Source: Anoplopoma fimbria | Lineage: Eukaryota; Chordata; Actinopteri; Perciformes; Anoplopomatidae | Length of the DNA: 64,000 nucleotides | NCBI RefSeq assembly: GCF_027596085.1 | Contig: NC_072464.1 | Coordinates: 12,776,124-12,840,123, forward strand | Direction of reading: 5' to 3' | Part shown: piece after piece, positions 43,401-61,179 of the stretch | Layout of the letters: each line of letters begins with the position of its first letter | Numbering within the stretch: position 1 is the stretch's first letter | The notes under the pieces: model-generated | Told to the model about the DNA's origin: nothing | The model's input: only the letters and a program-made list of their open reading frames with translations | The model's database searches: none | Made by a program: the position numbers and the translations under genes

Positions 43401-44400
43401 AAACGACCAGCTTTGAAAATGAAGGAGAGGAACTTTACATTGTGCCAGAAAAAGGAATGGAAATTACGGGCAGTGTCAGATAATTGAGCTTGTCGTAAGA
43501 GACATGTTAATAACAGACGGAGATGCAGAAGACTTGTCACTCCGTACCCTGGGTGACAGACTCTCTCTGCTGTTGATGAGCTGTTTTAGAGAGGAAATTG
43601 TTCCACGCAAACACCATCGTTATTACAAGCTGGCAAGCTGCTCGCTTGTGTACCCAATTCTGCTTGAACTGACAGAATCCAATTGACCGGCACATATTCA
43701 TGCACTTTATTTTCTTTATTCTCACCAACAATGCAGATAATTACTGCACCAAGTAAAACTGAAAATAGAATTTCACTGTGTTCCAGAAAACAATGCCAGA
43801 GCTGTCTCAGCAACATGTCTGCCGAAATTGCTGTGACTTGGAGACCTACTGTAAGACGAGCAGCAATCCAATATTACTTGTCAATTTAAAACCTACTGAA
43901 ACCATAATGGCATTCTCTTCTTTTATAAAAGATACAGGCAAATAACTTGTATTTTCCATGTTGTCATTGTCCTTATCAGGCAAACCTTTATTCAACAAAG
44001 ACCTTAGAAGTTTATTATTATTTATGTTCAGTTTTTGTAGTATTATGACCCATACATCCATTTGCCATCACTCAGTTTTAGAAGTTGTCTCTCTCTGTGC
44101 TTTGACACAGTGCAACATAAAAAAACTCTCCTGAAGTCACACTATCAACATTTGAAGTAAGTGTAGCTTTTGGTTACTTATTAGACAACGAATGCTCAAG
44201 AAATAATAATTTCTTCTGAATTGGTCACAAACTGGATAGTGTACCTTTATGTTCAGAGGATGGAAATGTTCTGTGGGTCACAAAGACATGAATCATTTAC
44301 TATTTTCACATCAATTCATTTTCCATAGACGTTAATTCAAACAACGCTTATACGCGGAGGAAAAATACATGCATATTTTCTGAAAACAAGCCATATCTTT
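37451..44400. other. Intergenic, no gene recognised
   Basis: AT-rich sequence with short unrelated open frames on both strands. A frame at 41481-41693 with a possible GTGAGC donor was considered and not accepted. No RNA gene or transposon end was recognised. Confidence 0.6.
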
Positions 44401-47400
44401 CTTGTTTCTGTAACTAACTGATATTTATGGCAGTGTGTGTGTGGTTGCCATAGTACAGCTGGATAAAGAGCATGTTTCAGTGGGCTGTAAAATGTATATA
44501 GACATTACCCTGATAGGTTTAACTGCTAAATGGCCTCATTCGTCCACAAATGACCTAACATACATTTTGGTGTGGTTAAAAGGCACATTTACTCTAAATT
44601 TCATGTCTGTGTTCCCGTCATTAATCCCCTTGGGAGTTAACGCGATCAGCCGAGAAGCAAATGGGACGTTGTCTCTGATGCCTGGGCCCTCAGAGAATAG
44701 CGCCCATGGCGGGACGGTAAAGTGTCTCCCAGGGACCAGACGGACATCTGCTGAGTTCACGTCCCTCTGCCACCTCTAACACAACTCATTAATAAGGATT
44801 GTCTACTGAAGCCATGTCAGTGTGTCATGTATTTTTTTATTTTTTTTAAACTTGAACTTTGTTGTGAGTCCCACGGTGCGGGGGATGTGTGGCTGTCATA
44901 CTAATGTATAGGGACACTGTAGTGGCGCTGTCCAACAAGTCGTCCGTTATCTGAGGGAAATGTATCCGTCCAGAGGTGAGGGCGGCTTTGTGCTCTCAAC
45001 CAGGCCACCTCTCAGCCTTTGTGCCAGTAACAAGCTCAGCTCAGGCTCCAACGAAGCGAGAAATTGTAAACTCTCCGGAGAGGCCCAGTGGAGAGATAAG
45101 GGCTTAGTGTTTGCTGGCAATGTGCATGGGGATGAATCTGATACGGCCGAGTCCCACGCCAGAATGGGAGTGATGATACCTCCCCTTCTATGGAGAGTTA
45201 TGTTTAATCCTCTTTGCCAGTGTATTCACTTGCAAATATTCAAGTCACCATTAATATGTATTAACATCCTTCACTCACTGTTCAATACAGATTTATCAGG
45301 CTCTATTTTCCTCTTGATCCTCGCCGTCATCTCTCTGCTGCTCTTGAACCACAGCTTTTTATAAGGAGAATAGACTTGAATGGGCTGCTGGTGTTCAAGC
45401 AGCAAACCTTTGCCTCTAGATATTGGAGGGTTCAATATAGAGTCCACTGATGCCAATATCAATACTTTCCCAGAAACTTCCATATTGAAACATTTGCTTT
45501 GGTATTTTTATGTAGTGTTAGCGATAATGGAAATTGAGGAAATAAACTGTAATTTCAGTTCAATAAATGAATAGTGCAAGTTTCTAAAAAGTCTCAAAAT
45601 ATACTCAATTCAGAATTACAAACAACAGATATTGAAAATCATTAGATTGTCTTATATTTGAACTCTTAATTCTTACATAAACATTTAAGATGCTTAAATC
45701 AATTTTTCTTTACGTCAAAAAATAATATTCACAATAACTTTAACATAAACATTCCCTTATAAAGCCCATAAACCTGATTTTGAATTCTGTTTCTGTTTCA
45801 GATAAACTCCTCCTCATCTAAAACAGAGAAAACAAACAGATGAAACATTCTTGCATGATTTGAATTTATTTGCATTTAACTTAAAAAAAGGATTTTAAAA
45901 GTTGATCTCACTCTCTGATATATGCAGGCACCTTGTAAAAAAGGCTGACTCACCACGGTTAATTTAGATTTAAATGTGAAGTTATTGGAAATTCTTTTTT
46001 AATTTGACTGTAATTCTGAATTACAGTGCGTCGTATAATCTAACAAGATAAAGAATGTTGAATTGGATTTGTGTGATATTTTTTGGTGTTTGCTGGTCTA
46101 ATCCAGACAAAGCCCTGAGAAGCTCATTACAGCCTGGTGAGGCCTTAAGTCTGTGCAGCCTGCATTAAAGCAGCCAAGAACTGTCTGTCAGCTCCCTGGC
46201 AGAGCCCAAATCAAGCTGTCAATTACTGGACGTGTTTATGGAAATTACATGTTTGTTAACATGCTGGAAAAATGTGCTCTCGGCTCAAGCAGCGTGTGTT
46301 CGGAGAAACAATTTTGCTCGGAAATCACCTTTCAAATGGATGAAGGTGATCCTCATCAGATCACAGACACGAGAGGCATTTTAAGTCTCCCCGTCCTGTT
46401 ACATGTGAAGAAAAGCCCAGACAGAAGGAGACACAACTAACAATCAAAGGTGGAGTCCATGTATGATGCTATGTTTTTGTTTATTAAGTCATCTGACGCT
46501 ATCTTGGCTGTGGTTCAACCTCCTTTGTTACTCCTAAACGTACAAAGCACAAGTTTGGTATCTAACGCAGCAGTCAAAAGAAAGGCAACAAATCTTACAT
46601 TTGACATCCAGCTGCACAAAGTAAACATTTTATTCAACGAATTTTATTAATTAAAAAAAAGGTGAATTAACCACTAGAGGGAGCAACATGCTCTGATTTC
46701 TAATCAAGATATCAGATTAATTATTTATGCACAGAATTTCATTTTCAATCACCGCGTATTGACGTCTTGCAGATTCAAATACTCAGTTTCCATCTGAAGA
46801 ATGGCTCTTTTAAAGTATAGCTTCACTTTAAATGGATTCGTAACAATGGAGTTTAAAACCGAAGCTCCCTCTACCATTCAGTGTAATGTCTCCGACAAGA
46901 TGTTTATGTCAATTTCCCTGTTGATTTTCTCTCACATAAAGGCCTTGATTTCAGCCTCCCAATGATCATGAAATTGAGCCAATCGACATGCATGTCTCAG
47001 ATGTCTGGTCGAGCTCATCTTAGACAAGGTAATTTTGTCAGAGCAATTACCATTGTAATGTAGTCAGGGCATTTTCTGCTGCTTAGGTGAGCGGCTGACA
47101 GCATGTTTTGATTTTTAAGCAATTGTGCTTTTCACTCAGAGATCACGCCAAGGTCTGCATTTCTCCCTATGTACCAACCCGCCATGATTCCATTATTTCA
47201 CATTAACATCTAATTACCTTACTCCGACCCGCAGCTATATTGAAAAGCCAACGCGAGTTCTGGGGTTTGGATAAAGCTGTAAGTAAGGATGGGTTGGGGG
47301 GGTTGGTGGGTGTTTATGAAGAAGAAACTCCAACTGTAAGACATACCCAATTCCCAGTGGACCCGTATTACCTGTCAGGGATGATGACAATGCCCTGGAG

Positions 47401-50400
47401 AATGTCACTGTGCAGTGAAACTGTCATCACACAATTACTCTCACCATTACTGGCCCTACATCTCCATGTAATGGCTGTGACACACTTTACAATTCAGATT
47501 GTATTCTCAGTCATTGGCACTTAAATGCTGCACTCCGTTTTATGAAAAGATAAAGATCTCTGTAATCTGCCAGAGCTCAACCATCCCTTGAAAGCTTGTC
47601 AGGCGGCATTTTGTCGTTCACAAGAAGTTGTCATACCTCGTAGCATCTCCCTTTGTTGGCCCGGTGAAAGTGTCTTTTTTGAGTGCACTATTGTGTGCTT
47701 GTTGATATGTGCTTGCCTATAGAGTGAGAACGTGTTTTGGTCCAGTTATCTATTTGAATCATCACAAGAGGAGGGTGTCGCATTATGTAGAATTCAGCTG
47801 CGACTTTAGATCAGTGCAGAGCATCACAAGAGGCCCTAGTTATGGATCATCAAATCAAGCACCAAACATGGTGCTTGTTTTGTTGTGTTTATGGAGATAT
47901 CGTATATTTTTTATTGTTAACAAATCTGATGACAAGACCAAAACCAACAATGTATTAGTCTGAGTGGCGATACTTTCAGTCTTCTCCAGGCCTTTTGTTT
48001 CTCCTGAAGACGTTAGTATTTGAAAATGAGTCACATATATATAGTCTTATTTTTTTTTAAAAAAAGACAATTTTCAGTTGCAGATAAATGCACTTAGTGC
48101 TGTCTGAAAATGTCTGACAAAGAAGGTCCCTGCTCATAAATGATTTTACTCGCCACCTTGACAGTGTTGCCCAGTTTCTTCCTGTTTCTCATAATCAAAT
48201 TCCCTTACAAGCAAATCAGTGAGACTGCCAGGACTGATGCTGGATCTGTAAAATAACACAATAACACAAATCAGCACTCTGTAAACATTTAAAACTTTTA
48301 CCACTCATATAAAATACTGTCCTTGTTGCCCTTTTCTTGTTTATTAGAATTAACTAATTGTTTGTTTCTGTCTTTTCATGGTATTTGTTGATAATAACAA
48401 AAACATAGCTTATCACCAGACTCGTCTTTTAGGCTTCAGCTGCCGGCAGGTCTGGGAACAGTCCAACTGTAGAAAAGCCACACTGCCAGTCTGTGTGTGA
48501 TAGCAGATTGAGTTTAACAGGCCAGATGGGTTGTAATTGTCTGATCAATCCAATGTTTGTGAGCTTTTATGCGTTTTATTATGGTTTGTTTTCCTTACGT
48601 GCTATTTCCTCTGCTTCCCTTGGGGAGGGTCTGTGTCAAAAACGCTTTTGCTGCCTCACCAGCGTTACTTCTCTCAGGAAGTGGAGGCACATTTTGTGCT
48701 GTCTGAGTTTGGCTGTACCTCCCATGAAAGTGACTGGAGCAGCATTATCTTCCACGCCTGTCCGCCATGCCGTTGCAGTTTTACTGTTCACCTTTTCAGA
48801 GCAGTTGTTTGGCACACTATGTGATTAAGGCTGCCCTGCTTTCATCAGTGTGCAGAGGTCAGTGAAGGCTTTCTTCTCCACAGTTCTAAGGAGTAAAAAA
48901 AAAAGATTCAGACATTTGGAAATGTCATTTTGTATTTTGCTAAAAACTTGCTGTTTTTTCCTCACTTTACATCAAGGTATTCATGCACCTGAAACCTCAA
49001 GCTGCTGTTCTCCTTTAACATGAATACAAAAGAAAAGAAAACACACGACTTGCAGATGTGTCTAACTTCTGAGACGGGGCCTTATATTGCAGGCATTGTT
49101 ATTTTCATGCCACACGTAACAGCAGGCTCTCTTTCCAATCATAACTTGAGAGTTGGTCCCCGTACAGATGTGAAGAGGTTAACCCTTCCGTCACAGAAGC
49201 TGTTGACTGGTTTTCCTGCCTCTCCTTTACTTTATCACACTAATTGAGACTCTTTGGTGGCACTTCTGTTTCTTTTCCTAGTCATATAATGTACTGGATA
49301 GATCCTCAACCTGCTCAATCACAGAGAACTAATTTGACTGTATTGTTTGACAAGTGTCCCTTACAGCTTGGTGTGAGTGAGATGCAATCTGAGAACAATT
49401 ATGCCATTTTCTGAGAACAGTATGGGGCAGGTAAGAACCATTTTAGATTTTCACAGGTCAAATGTAATGACCACTCAAGTGTTGAGTTTGTGTAGATTTC
49501 TTTCTGTATTCAAATTGCTTTTGCTCAGGGCCAGAAAAGTAAGTGACATATTGACATTGTATACGTGTATATGCAGATATAATGTCATATACGGGCTGCT
49601 GATGCTCGTGTACTCAGCACCTCTTGTGATTTTTCCCTCTTTAAAAGCTGAAGGATGTGCGACTGTCTTCTCGTCATTCTCATATATGGTGAGGACCACA
49701 TATGATCGTATATTAATTCTAATTCTTCAGCACATCAGGTACCTAATCTTAAAAAATGGTAAAAGACCCTGAAGGTGCACTGGCATTTCAGAGGTAGTGA
49801 TGTAAAAGAACTCAAGGTTGTAGAGGACTGAAACCCATCTGAGCCACGTCTTTGAAGCCCCTGTTGGACTTTTACATTTTTATCACACCTGATATTTGTT
49901 CTCAATGGCAAATTAACAGCCCTCCTTGTGCCATTCAGTTTCCTTTCCGAAGACAAGGCTTAAATTCTGTCTAACTGCCTGAATTTACTACTCTTCTATT
50001 TTTCACACGACAGAATCAATACCAGGACTGAAGAAGAGAGGATAAAAATTTATGGTATCTTGCAATTTAATGGTTGAAAAGATGCAATTTGAAAGATCAT
50101 AAATTGTGAAGGAGCTTATGCTTCATTGCGCTTGATTCAGTGCTTGCTGTTAGAACTTGATTTGCGAGTGTCTGCAAAGTGTGATTAACGAGGCGATCAA
50201 TGTGCAGTGCAGCACAGTATGGCACTCCTAATGCTCTTCATTAGAATAAATAAAATAAATTGACTGCAGCTCTATGAAAACTCTGTAATGGTTAAAAATC
50301 AAAGAATGTCAACCCCCCCGGCCACGATTTAGCTTCTCCCAGCCTGCATCCACCTTGATCACATTACCCTGACAGCCTTGTCTCTGAACCTGCAGGGGCC

Positions 50401-53400
50401 CTGAGATGAGCTGCCATTGAGGGAAGTAAAAAGGAAGCGTTGTGTCGGGTGGGGGCCACAGGCATTGCCTAGTTGACTGGTAATCATAAATTGGAGGGCT
50501 TTTGTTCTGAAAGTGTTGGGGGGAATGCTGTTTGTGGAGTATTAATGCATGAAATAGCATTTCAAGCTGATAAACGGTTCGCAGAATGGTCAGTCTGTGC
50601 AGATTGCTCTTCCCTCTTTCTTTTTCATGAAGGCGTATTGTTTGTAATAACATTTACCAGGAGGATTTATTCCACTTCATCTCATGTTTTCTCGCCAGAC
50701 AGCTTGGTGTTTCTGTTGTGGAGGGAGGTGGAGTGTCAAACGCCGCTGTAATATTCACTCCTGCCTGTCCTCTTTGGATTATTGTCTTTTCAGATTAGAC
50801 TATGTCAAATTGGCCACAATATGAGCTGTCATGCAGTCACTTAACTTGGCCCTTCAATTGATTTCTTGCTACGTCTCCCATGTGGTTGTTAAAATCAATT
50901 AACTATAAGTAACTGGGCAATGCAACGCATTTGTAAATGAGCTGGTATTGATATTTTCATCTTTCTCCATTAAAAGCACACTATCGACTCAAAGGTTTAT
51001 GTTATGTGTCATGTTGTCTCTTTGTCTACACTATTACTGGGAACATATGAGCCACGTAGCTGCAGCTGATGAGCGTCCAACGTGATGCACAACACCAACA
51101 GTAATGCTGTTTGTCTCAGCTTGAGCACATATCACATTTATAACATCAGAACAGCTGGTACAAAAAGGAACTTATCATTTGAGTGCATGTATATGACAAT
51201 TAATGACTACATAAATATATTAATATATGTCTTCATATGGATACAAGCTGTTTATTCTGTATTACACTCTCAACTTGCTGATGTGAGTCCTGCCCAGTAA
51301 GACGAGATTGATATTTCAGGTTGTGTGCACTTGCAGGCTCGTAGCTGCTGATGAGATGTGTCTCTGATGATAGGGTGCCTTTCGAAATATTCACGGTGAC
51401 CAGTGGCCCTCCTTACTCTTGTCTTTGCAGCACCTGTAGTGTACTATAGGGTGAGTCACCTCTCCTCCCGCTCAACCCAACCTTAATTAGCTCTCTGCCC
51501 ATTAAAAGTGACCTGAGAGCTCATTTTGCAAATAGACGTTTAATTGCGTGCTGCTGAGGAACTAGTCCTAATAGGCCAAGTGCTAGTTCCTACGGTGATT
51601 ACATGAACTGTATATGAACTGCAAAACTTTCCTCCCTCCTGCATCTCAAATACCAGACATTATTTTAGAAAATCACACTTTCTGATCTGTTAGATTTATG
51701 TAAATTTAAACAGAATTTAAAGATAAAAGCATTCCTTTGTCACAAATATTTCCGTTAAGTAGTTGTTTAATGGTTCACAAATAATCAGTCATTTTGATTT
51801 AAGATAAATCTAAAAATAAAGAGTAGTCGTGCACAGTATATCAATTATTGAAAGTCATGTTTATCATTTGTGAAATTTAAAACAAGCTGTATTTCTAGTA
51901 AATGTGCTGTAACTTCAGGCTGAAATGTGTATTTGAAGAGGATTGCCAGGAAATTCTATTTTATATAACGGTCCTGGTGAGCTCAGTGTGACACTACCTC
52001 TGCCAAATATGTGCTGAGGTTCCTGCAGAGTGCATTCATATTAAAATGTAACTCACTTGGGATAATCTGTTGTGGTTTGGATTTAAATTTCCACCAAATG
52101 TTCCAACAGTGTTCAGGTTAGCTAGTCCAACAGACTCAACAGAGACTTACAAGGGCTATATAAAGTTTTCCCAACTTGCAGCATGTGGACTTTGAATATC
52201 CCACTGAACACTGATCATGACCACTTTCTATCAGAGAGTTAATAGGATAGTATTAATCCTTAAGTATCTCTAAATAATAAACTACATAATAGGTAATAGC
52301 TAGCTATCAAACATTGGAAAATTGTTGTGTTTTTATTATGGATACACAATCAAAAGGTGTAATGAAAACATTGTTAAAATCACAAAATATTGTTTGTTTT
52401 TATTTGCACTTCCACTAATTAACAAATTCCATCCAATCTGGTGGGTTTCCAAGTTGTTAGCAGCTCCCCACCTCCCGGCATGTTAGTCAAGTCTGAAACA
52501 GAGTAGCTGGTGTTGTTGGCAAATCACCTTAAAACACATTTTTTATTTCTTTAACTACTGTCTTTATCAAAAAAGACTCATGTTGCGCACGATAATATAC
52601 ATTATTTGACAGCAAAATAGTAACACTTTTACACCTTAAACACACACACATTATCCCCAAAAATATCTTAATTCACAAAGTTAAACGGAGATCTGAGGGA
52701 TATTTGACACCGTACAGTAAGAATAACATTAAGTTAATATTGTGTGAATATTCATATTATTAATATTGTGTACTTTTTAAATTATCTTAAATTATTTTTA
52801 TTGGCAAAATAGTTTTTTTCGCTAACTTTCTTGCCAATAAAGGCCAAATTTAATTGATAATTTGTATGTTAAACATTACATTTTTGGGAAAATCTAACAT
52901 AATTGTGACATTTATGTAAAATGTTAAATTGCAGATTTTACAGATTCAATTTGGTTTTACCAGATTAAACAATCATTACTGTTGTTATCTGGTTGAGATC
53001 GTTATCCTTCTTTGTCTACAGAGTTAGAGGTCAAGTCAACTTTTTATTTACTTTAACAGAATACGGTTGACTAGTGTTGTTGTTGGTCTGTGTGGTCATT
53101 GTCCAGGTGGTCAGTTTGTGCAGGGTTTATTTATTATTTTTATCCAAGGACTGTTTAAGCGGTCCATAATGGGAGATTCATTTCTTGTCCCTTGTTTTCT
53201 TGAGGTTTCCGCAGCAACTGTGGGTCAAACCCCAGACATGGTGGCCACTGATATATTCCATGAGAGAGTACTGGATACCCTAAAGTAATTATTGTAGCAT
53301 CCTGATTTTTTTTTTTTTTTTGTTCTCTTGATGATTTCCCTGGGCATCTCTTTTCAAATGGAGGACAATGTGCCCAATCATTTCTATATTTTTGTTTTCC

Positions 53401-53969
53401 ACCATCAGCCAGAATACCGCTAATAATCCATGAAGGCCTTTTTTCTGGAAGGTTAACTGTAACTGAGCACAGCCAGGTGGGATGGGTCAGCGCCGAAAAC
53501 AAAACAGTTCAAGTTTTTTTGTTTTGGAACTGTGTTTATAGTAAGCTTCATGTTGCATGGCGTGTGGCCATGAATAATAGACAGCACAATTTGTTTCCAA
53601 AGATTGCTTCAAGACCCTGCCAAAGTGTCCAGAGGAGATAAACAGATGTTGAATACACGTGGAAAACCTTGTTTTTTGCAGTGAAGTTTATGTTACAAAG
53701 TTTTCATTCAACTCGCAAAAAGATGCACACAGCTGAGGGTGAGGTAAAACAAACTGGAAAACATAATGCATTCACCACTTTACAGCTGAGTATAAACTTA
53801 GACTGTTTTTAAAGTGGGCTGCAGGCCAGAGTGAAACATACATGACATGAATTGCACAAAAAAAACACAAAAAAGGGGTTTATTCTGTCAGTTTTAGAGC
53901 AATGTTATTCTGTTTTAAGTTTTCCAGGTTTGGTCACCTCTCTGTTGTTGCTCTTTCGGTATTAAAAAG
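44401..53969. other. Intergenic, with complex less AT-rich islands
   Basis: No exon was recognised. Islands at about 44630-44790, 44940-45200, 46080-46440, 50320-50540 and 51300-51570 have balanced composition and little low-complexity sequence, unlike their flanks. They resemble conserved non-coding elements of vertebrate gene deserts; conservation itself cannot be seen here. Confidence 0.5.
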
Positions 53970-54448
53970 AGGTGTAGAAATATTATTTTAAAAGTAAAAG
54001 TCCTGTATCGGTAAGAGATTGTTACTTAAGTTTTATAAGCAGGACTTAATGTATCAGAAAAATTACTCATTGTGCAGATGATGCCCCATTTCAAAGTGTT
54101 ACATTATAATAGTATTATATTATTTAAATATTATTACAGATGCATTAACATGTCAGCAGCATGTAAATGATGTAGCTGGTGGAGGTCGAACAAATTTTAA
54201 AACTTCACTTCTGTTGGGTCACTAAATCTACAGTATGACAAATAATCCTATTTTTAATTGGTTGGTCGGGTGTTTTGTGTATAAAATCTATGAAGTAATT
54301 AACGTAGACAGATAAATGTGGTATAAAATCATTTTAAAATATTTCCATTTTTCTGAAATGTAGTAAAGTATGAGATTAAAATATAAGAGCATAAAATGAA
54401 AAATACTGAAGTAAAGTACCACTGAGTACAAAGCTGTACTCAGTGTTA
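53970..54448 (-). mobile_element. Decayed non-autonomous DNA element, reverse orientation
   Basis: Shows in order AAAGTAAAAGTCCTG, ACTCATTGTGCAGATG, GATGCATTAACATG, GTAGCTGGTGGAGGTCGAAC, CTTCTGTTGGGTCACT, TGTAGTAAAGTATGAG and AATACTGAAGTAAAGTACC, the reverse complement of the element at 600-880 and 15561-15908. Nearly full length but diverged. Confidence 0.65.
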
Positions 54449-56278
54449 GCATTAGTTGAATTCACACTAAAACTCACTAAAAAAAATCCACGCTATACTG
54501 TAATAATTGTGATAAATCTAATTATATTATACATATTGGTAAAGGAAGACTAAACATTGTGCAATGCAAAATAAAACACACAACACAGGGGCAAATAGCA
54601 TTTGAAAAGTATTTCTTACTTTAAATAACAGTTTTTTGTGTGACTTTTTTAATTTGCAATGTACACTTATTCAATGTGGATTCAAAAAAACGGCATTTAC
54701 TGAATTAGTTAATGCCGTTTTCTTGAATCCACATTTGCTTTTTCTACCTGGTAATTTAATTGTAGCACTGATCACATTTTGTTCATAATATGCTGTTATA
54801 CCGCTTCCAGTGTGTCTTTTTTAGCTCCCACCGTCCTCCTCCAGGTGTAGAACAGAAGCAGCAGCAGTCTGTTACTTCCATAACAGAGGGATGAATATCA
54901 CTGTGTGAAATCATTTCTTTGAAACTTTAACAACACACTCCTCATCAGGTTGGAGCATAAGAAGCTGGGAGGGGGCACAGGGCAGCCGAGCTGTGAATAG
55001 GCCTCATCAGTGAGGGTGAGGGTTCAGATTCTTATATTAGTTATACAGGAGTCACCCTCCCCGACCTAAGGCAAATAAGCCACTTAACGCAATTATTTGC
55101 AATCACTAAATGTGGCATTCATTATAAAAGATTTCTTTTTTCTTGCCTCAACATAATTTCCTATTGTTCATGTGAAAACGGGTGGCAAAAGAGCATTGTA
55201 AGTGTTATTGTGGACTGAAGGGCATCACCTCTTTTTCAAAAGACCGCTTCAAAGTCTCAATAAACTTTCAAATTGTGAAATGAAACTGAGCCTTATGGTG
55301 TTTAAAATTAGAAGAAATGGCAGGCTTCTGGAGCACATTGTATCGGGCTGATTTGTAAATATACGCTTTTGAAATGCGGCACAATACACCATCATGAATA
55401 TTTCAGCTCTTGCACATTTCATGCTATTGTAATATTTGAACTGTTTTTATTAACCTTATCAGTAGGTATTGTGGTTTGAGATATATGCACTTTGTGTGAC
55501 ACACGGCGCCTATAAATGTGAAATCACAGAGAAGGAAGCGTCTATAACAAGCCGTTCTCTCCCAGAAGAAGAATCAGAGTGAACAGAGAGCAGATGAACA
55601 ATTATGTCAAACTTTTCCTCTAGTGTTTATCCGTACATCTGTCTTTGTTTGATTACAGTTTCAAGAACAGAAGCCTCACTCTCTTTAGCCTCCTACCCGT
55701 GCGGGGCGTAATGTGCTATTTGGTAATGCAAACCAAATATCGGACTAATTAGCAGTTCCCTCACGTTGCTATACGTTTTTTCGCTCTGCATATTTCTGCC
55801 TTCCAGATAGTAATGCAATTAAGCACAACATTTTTTTTCCCTCGACAAAATTGCTTAAGTAGATCTAATTAGGGAGTGAATGTTTTGATGAGGAGAACAG
55901 AACTTATGGAATATATCCATAAACCTTCACTCTACAACATTATACAGCAACTATAGGAAGGGTGCATTTGTAACTTTGTGTAGTGTCTCCTATTTAAAGG
56001 ATTGGTTTAGATTTTTAAACATTATTTTTAAACAATACTCATGCTTACATTAAGCTTTATTGGTTGTTGTAATTGTTTCTCCTCTTTACAATGTAAGTTA
56101 CAATGTACTCATTCTGTGTAAAATTAATTCTAAATGACCAGATAAATCAAGTGGTTTGCAACGTGTTGTTCCAACATCTCTGGCATTGAAATAGTATTAG
56201 GAGGCAGTCTCTTCACAGTCAGTATGAACAGGAGTGGATTAATGACCAAAAACATTTTAATGTTTATATTGGCATTTA
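54449..56278. other. Intergenic, with one strong hairpin
   Basis: No gene was recognised. It contains the 25-bp-arm hairpin at 54673-54735 and complex blocks at about 54950-55080 and 55490-55780. Confidence 0.6.
54673..54735. repeat. 63-nt hairpin: 25-bp arms, one mismatch, 13-nt loop
   Basis: The left arm 54673-54697 and right arm 54711-54735 are reverse complements except at one base (an A-A mismatch in the run of A). Complementarity stops sharply outside the arms. It could be a small foldback element or a precursor-like RNA hairpin. Confidence 0.9.
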
Positions 56279-56383
56279 CGGTGATGGAAGAAGTAGGCTA
56301 CACTCTTATGTTATAAAAGTAAGAGTCCTGCCTTCAAACTTTTACTTGAGTGAAAGTACAAATGTATTAGCATCTAAATATAC

Positions 56384-56711
56384 CCGTAGTGTTTCCAAGT
56401 GGTATTATTGTTATCGCCACTGTTGCAGTGACAGCCGGATCAGATGTAACAAAAAATAGTAAGTTTCACCAGTGCTCTATTTAGAAAGGCCACCGCAAGA
56501 AAATGTGTTCTTTGTTTAGTTTATCAAATGGACAATGAGTCCGTTCCTGGCTGCTAGTGTTAGCGATAGCTAGCATGGCTAGGGCTAGCTACATGGTTAA
56601 CGCTGGAAACAACCAAGAATAGTGAAAGTGAGGTTTATAGGAAACCCATCTAAACGCCAGTGGTGACATTAGTCATTATGTTGTACAATCAATTCACTTG
56701 TCTATTGCCAT
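56384..56711. other. Sequence inserted into a DNA element, with GCTAGC cluster
   Basis: About 328 bp with no match to the surrounding element. It includes AGCGATAGCTAGCATGGCTA, similar to the cluster in sp3 intron 1. Boundaries are approximate; no terminal repeats were recognised. Confidence 0.45.
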
Positions 56712-56797
56712 TTTAAAGTACCAAAGGTAAAAGTAGGCTGCTCATTATGCAGAATGGCCTATTTCAGAATAACATATATTAAAATATAATAAGATAC

Positions 56798-56834
56798 AAT
56801 ATTTATTGATGCGTTAAGTGCATCAATAAATATT
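56798..56834. repeat. Hairpin with perfect 15-bp arms and 7-nt loop
   Basis: AATATTTATTGATGC (56798-56812) and GCATCAATAAATATT (56820-56834) are exact reverse complements. It lies inside the DNA element. Confidence 0.9.
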
Positions 56835-57058
56835 AATGTTGCAGGATAAACAAAGTCTTATGTCAAACTATGATAATGAATCTGAATTTATTTGTTGATT
56901 ATATTTTGTGTTATTGATTTGAGTCTGCAAAGTAGCTAGTAAGTTATTAGATACATATAGTGGGGTAAAAAAAATGGAAATACTGAAGTAAAATACAAGT
57001 TCCTCAAATTTTTTGTCAAATACTGTGCTTAAGTAAATGTTCTAACATTCAACCACTG

Positions 57059-61179
<4,121 letters not shown>

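Larger units (their letters stand above)
56279..57058 (-). mobile_element. Non-autonomous DNA element interrupted by an insertion
   Basis: The ends CGGTGATGGAAG and CAACCACTG are imperfect inverted repeats. The left part (to about 56383: AGTCCTGCCTTCAAACTTTT, ACTTGAGTGAAAGTACAAAT) and right part (from about 56712: TTAAAGTACC, CTCATTATGCAGAATGGCC, TCTGCAAAGTAGC, GAAATACTGAAGTAAAATAC) are consecutive in related copies but separated here by about 328 bp of unrelated sequence. Confidence 0.65.

Noticed and set aside
44435..45364. Frames of 114 and 134 residues
   Set aside because: No homology, no splice pattern and mixed composition; more likely non-coding conserved sequence than a gene.
49377..49772. 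131-residue frame
   Set aside because: AT-rich sequence, no domain, no supporting signals.
53155..53502. Minus-strand 115-residue frame with a Lys run
   Set aside because: The Lys run comes from a poly-T tract; no recognisable similarity.
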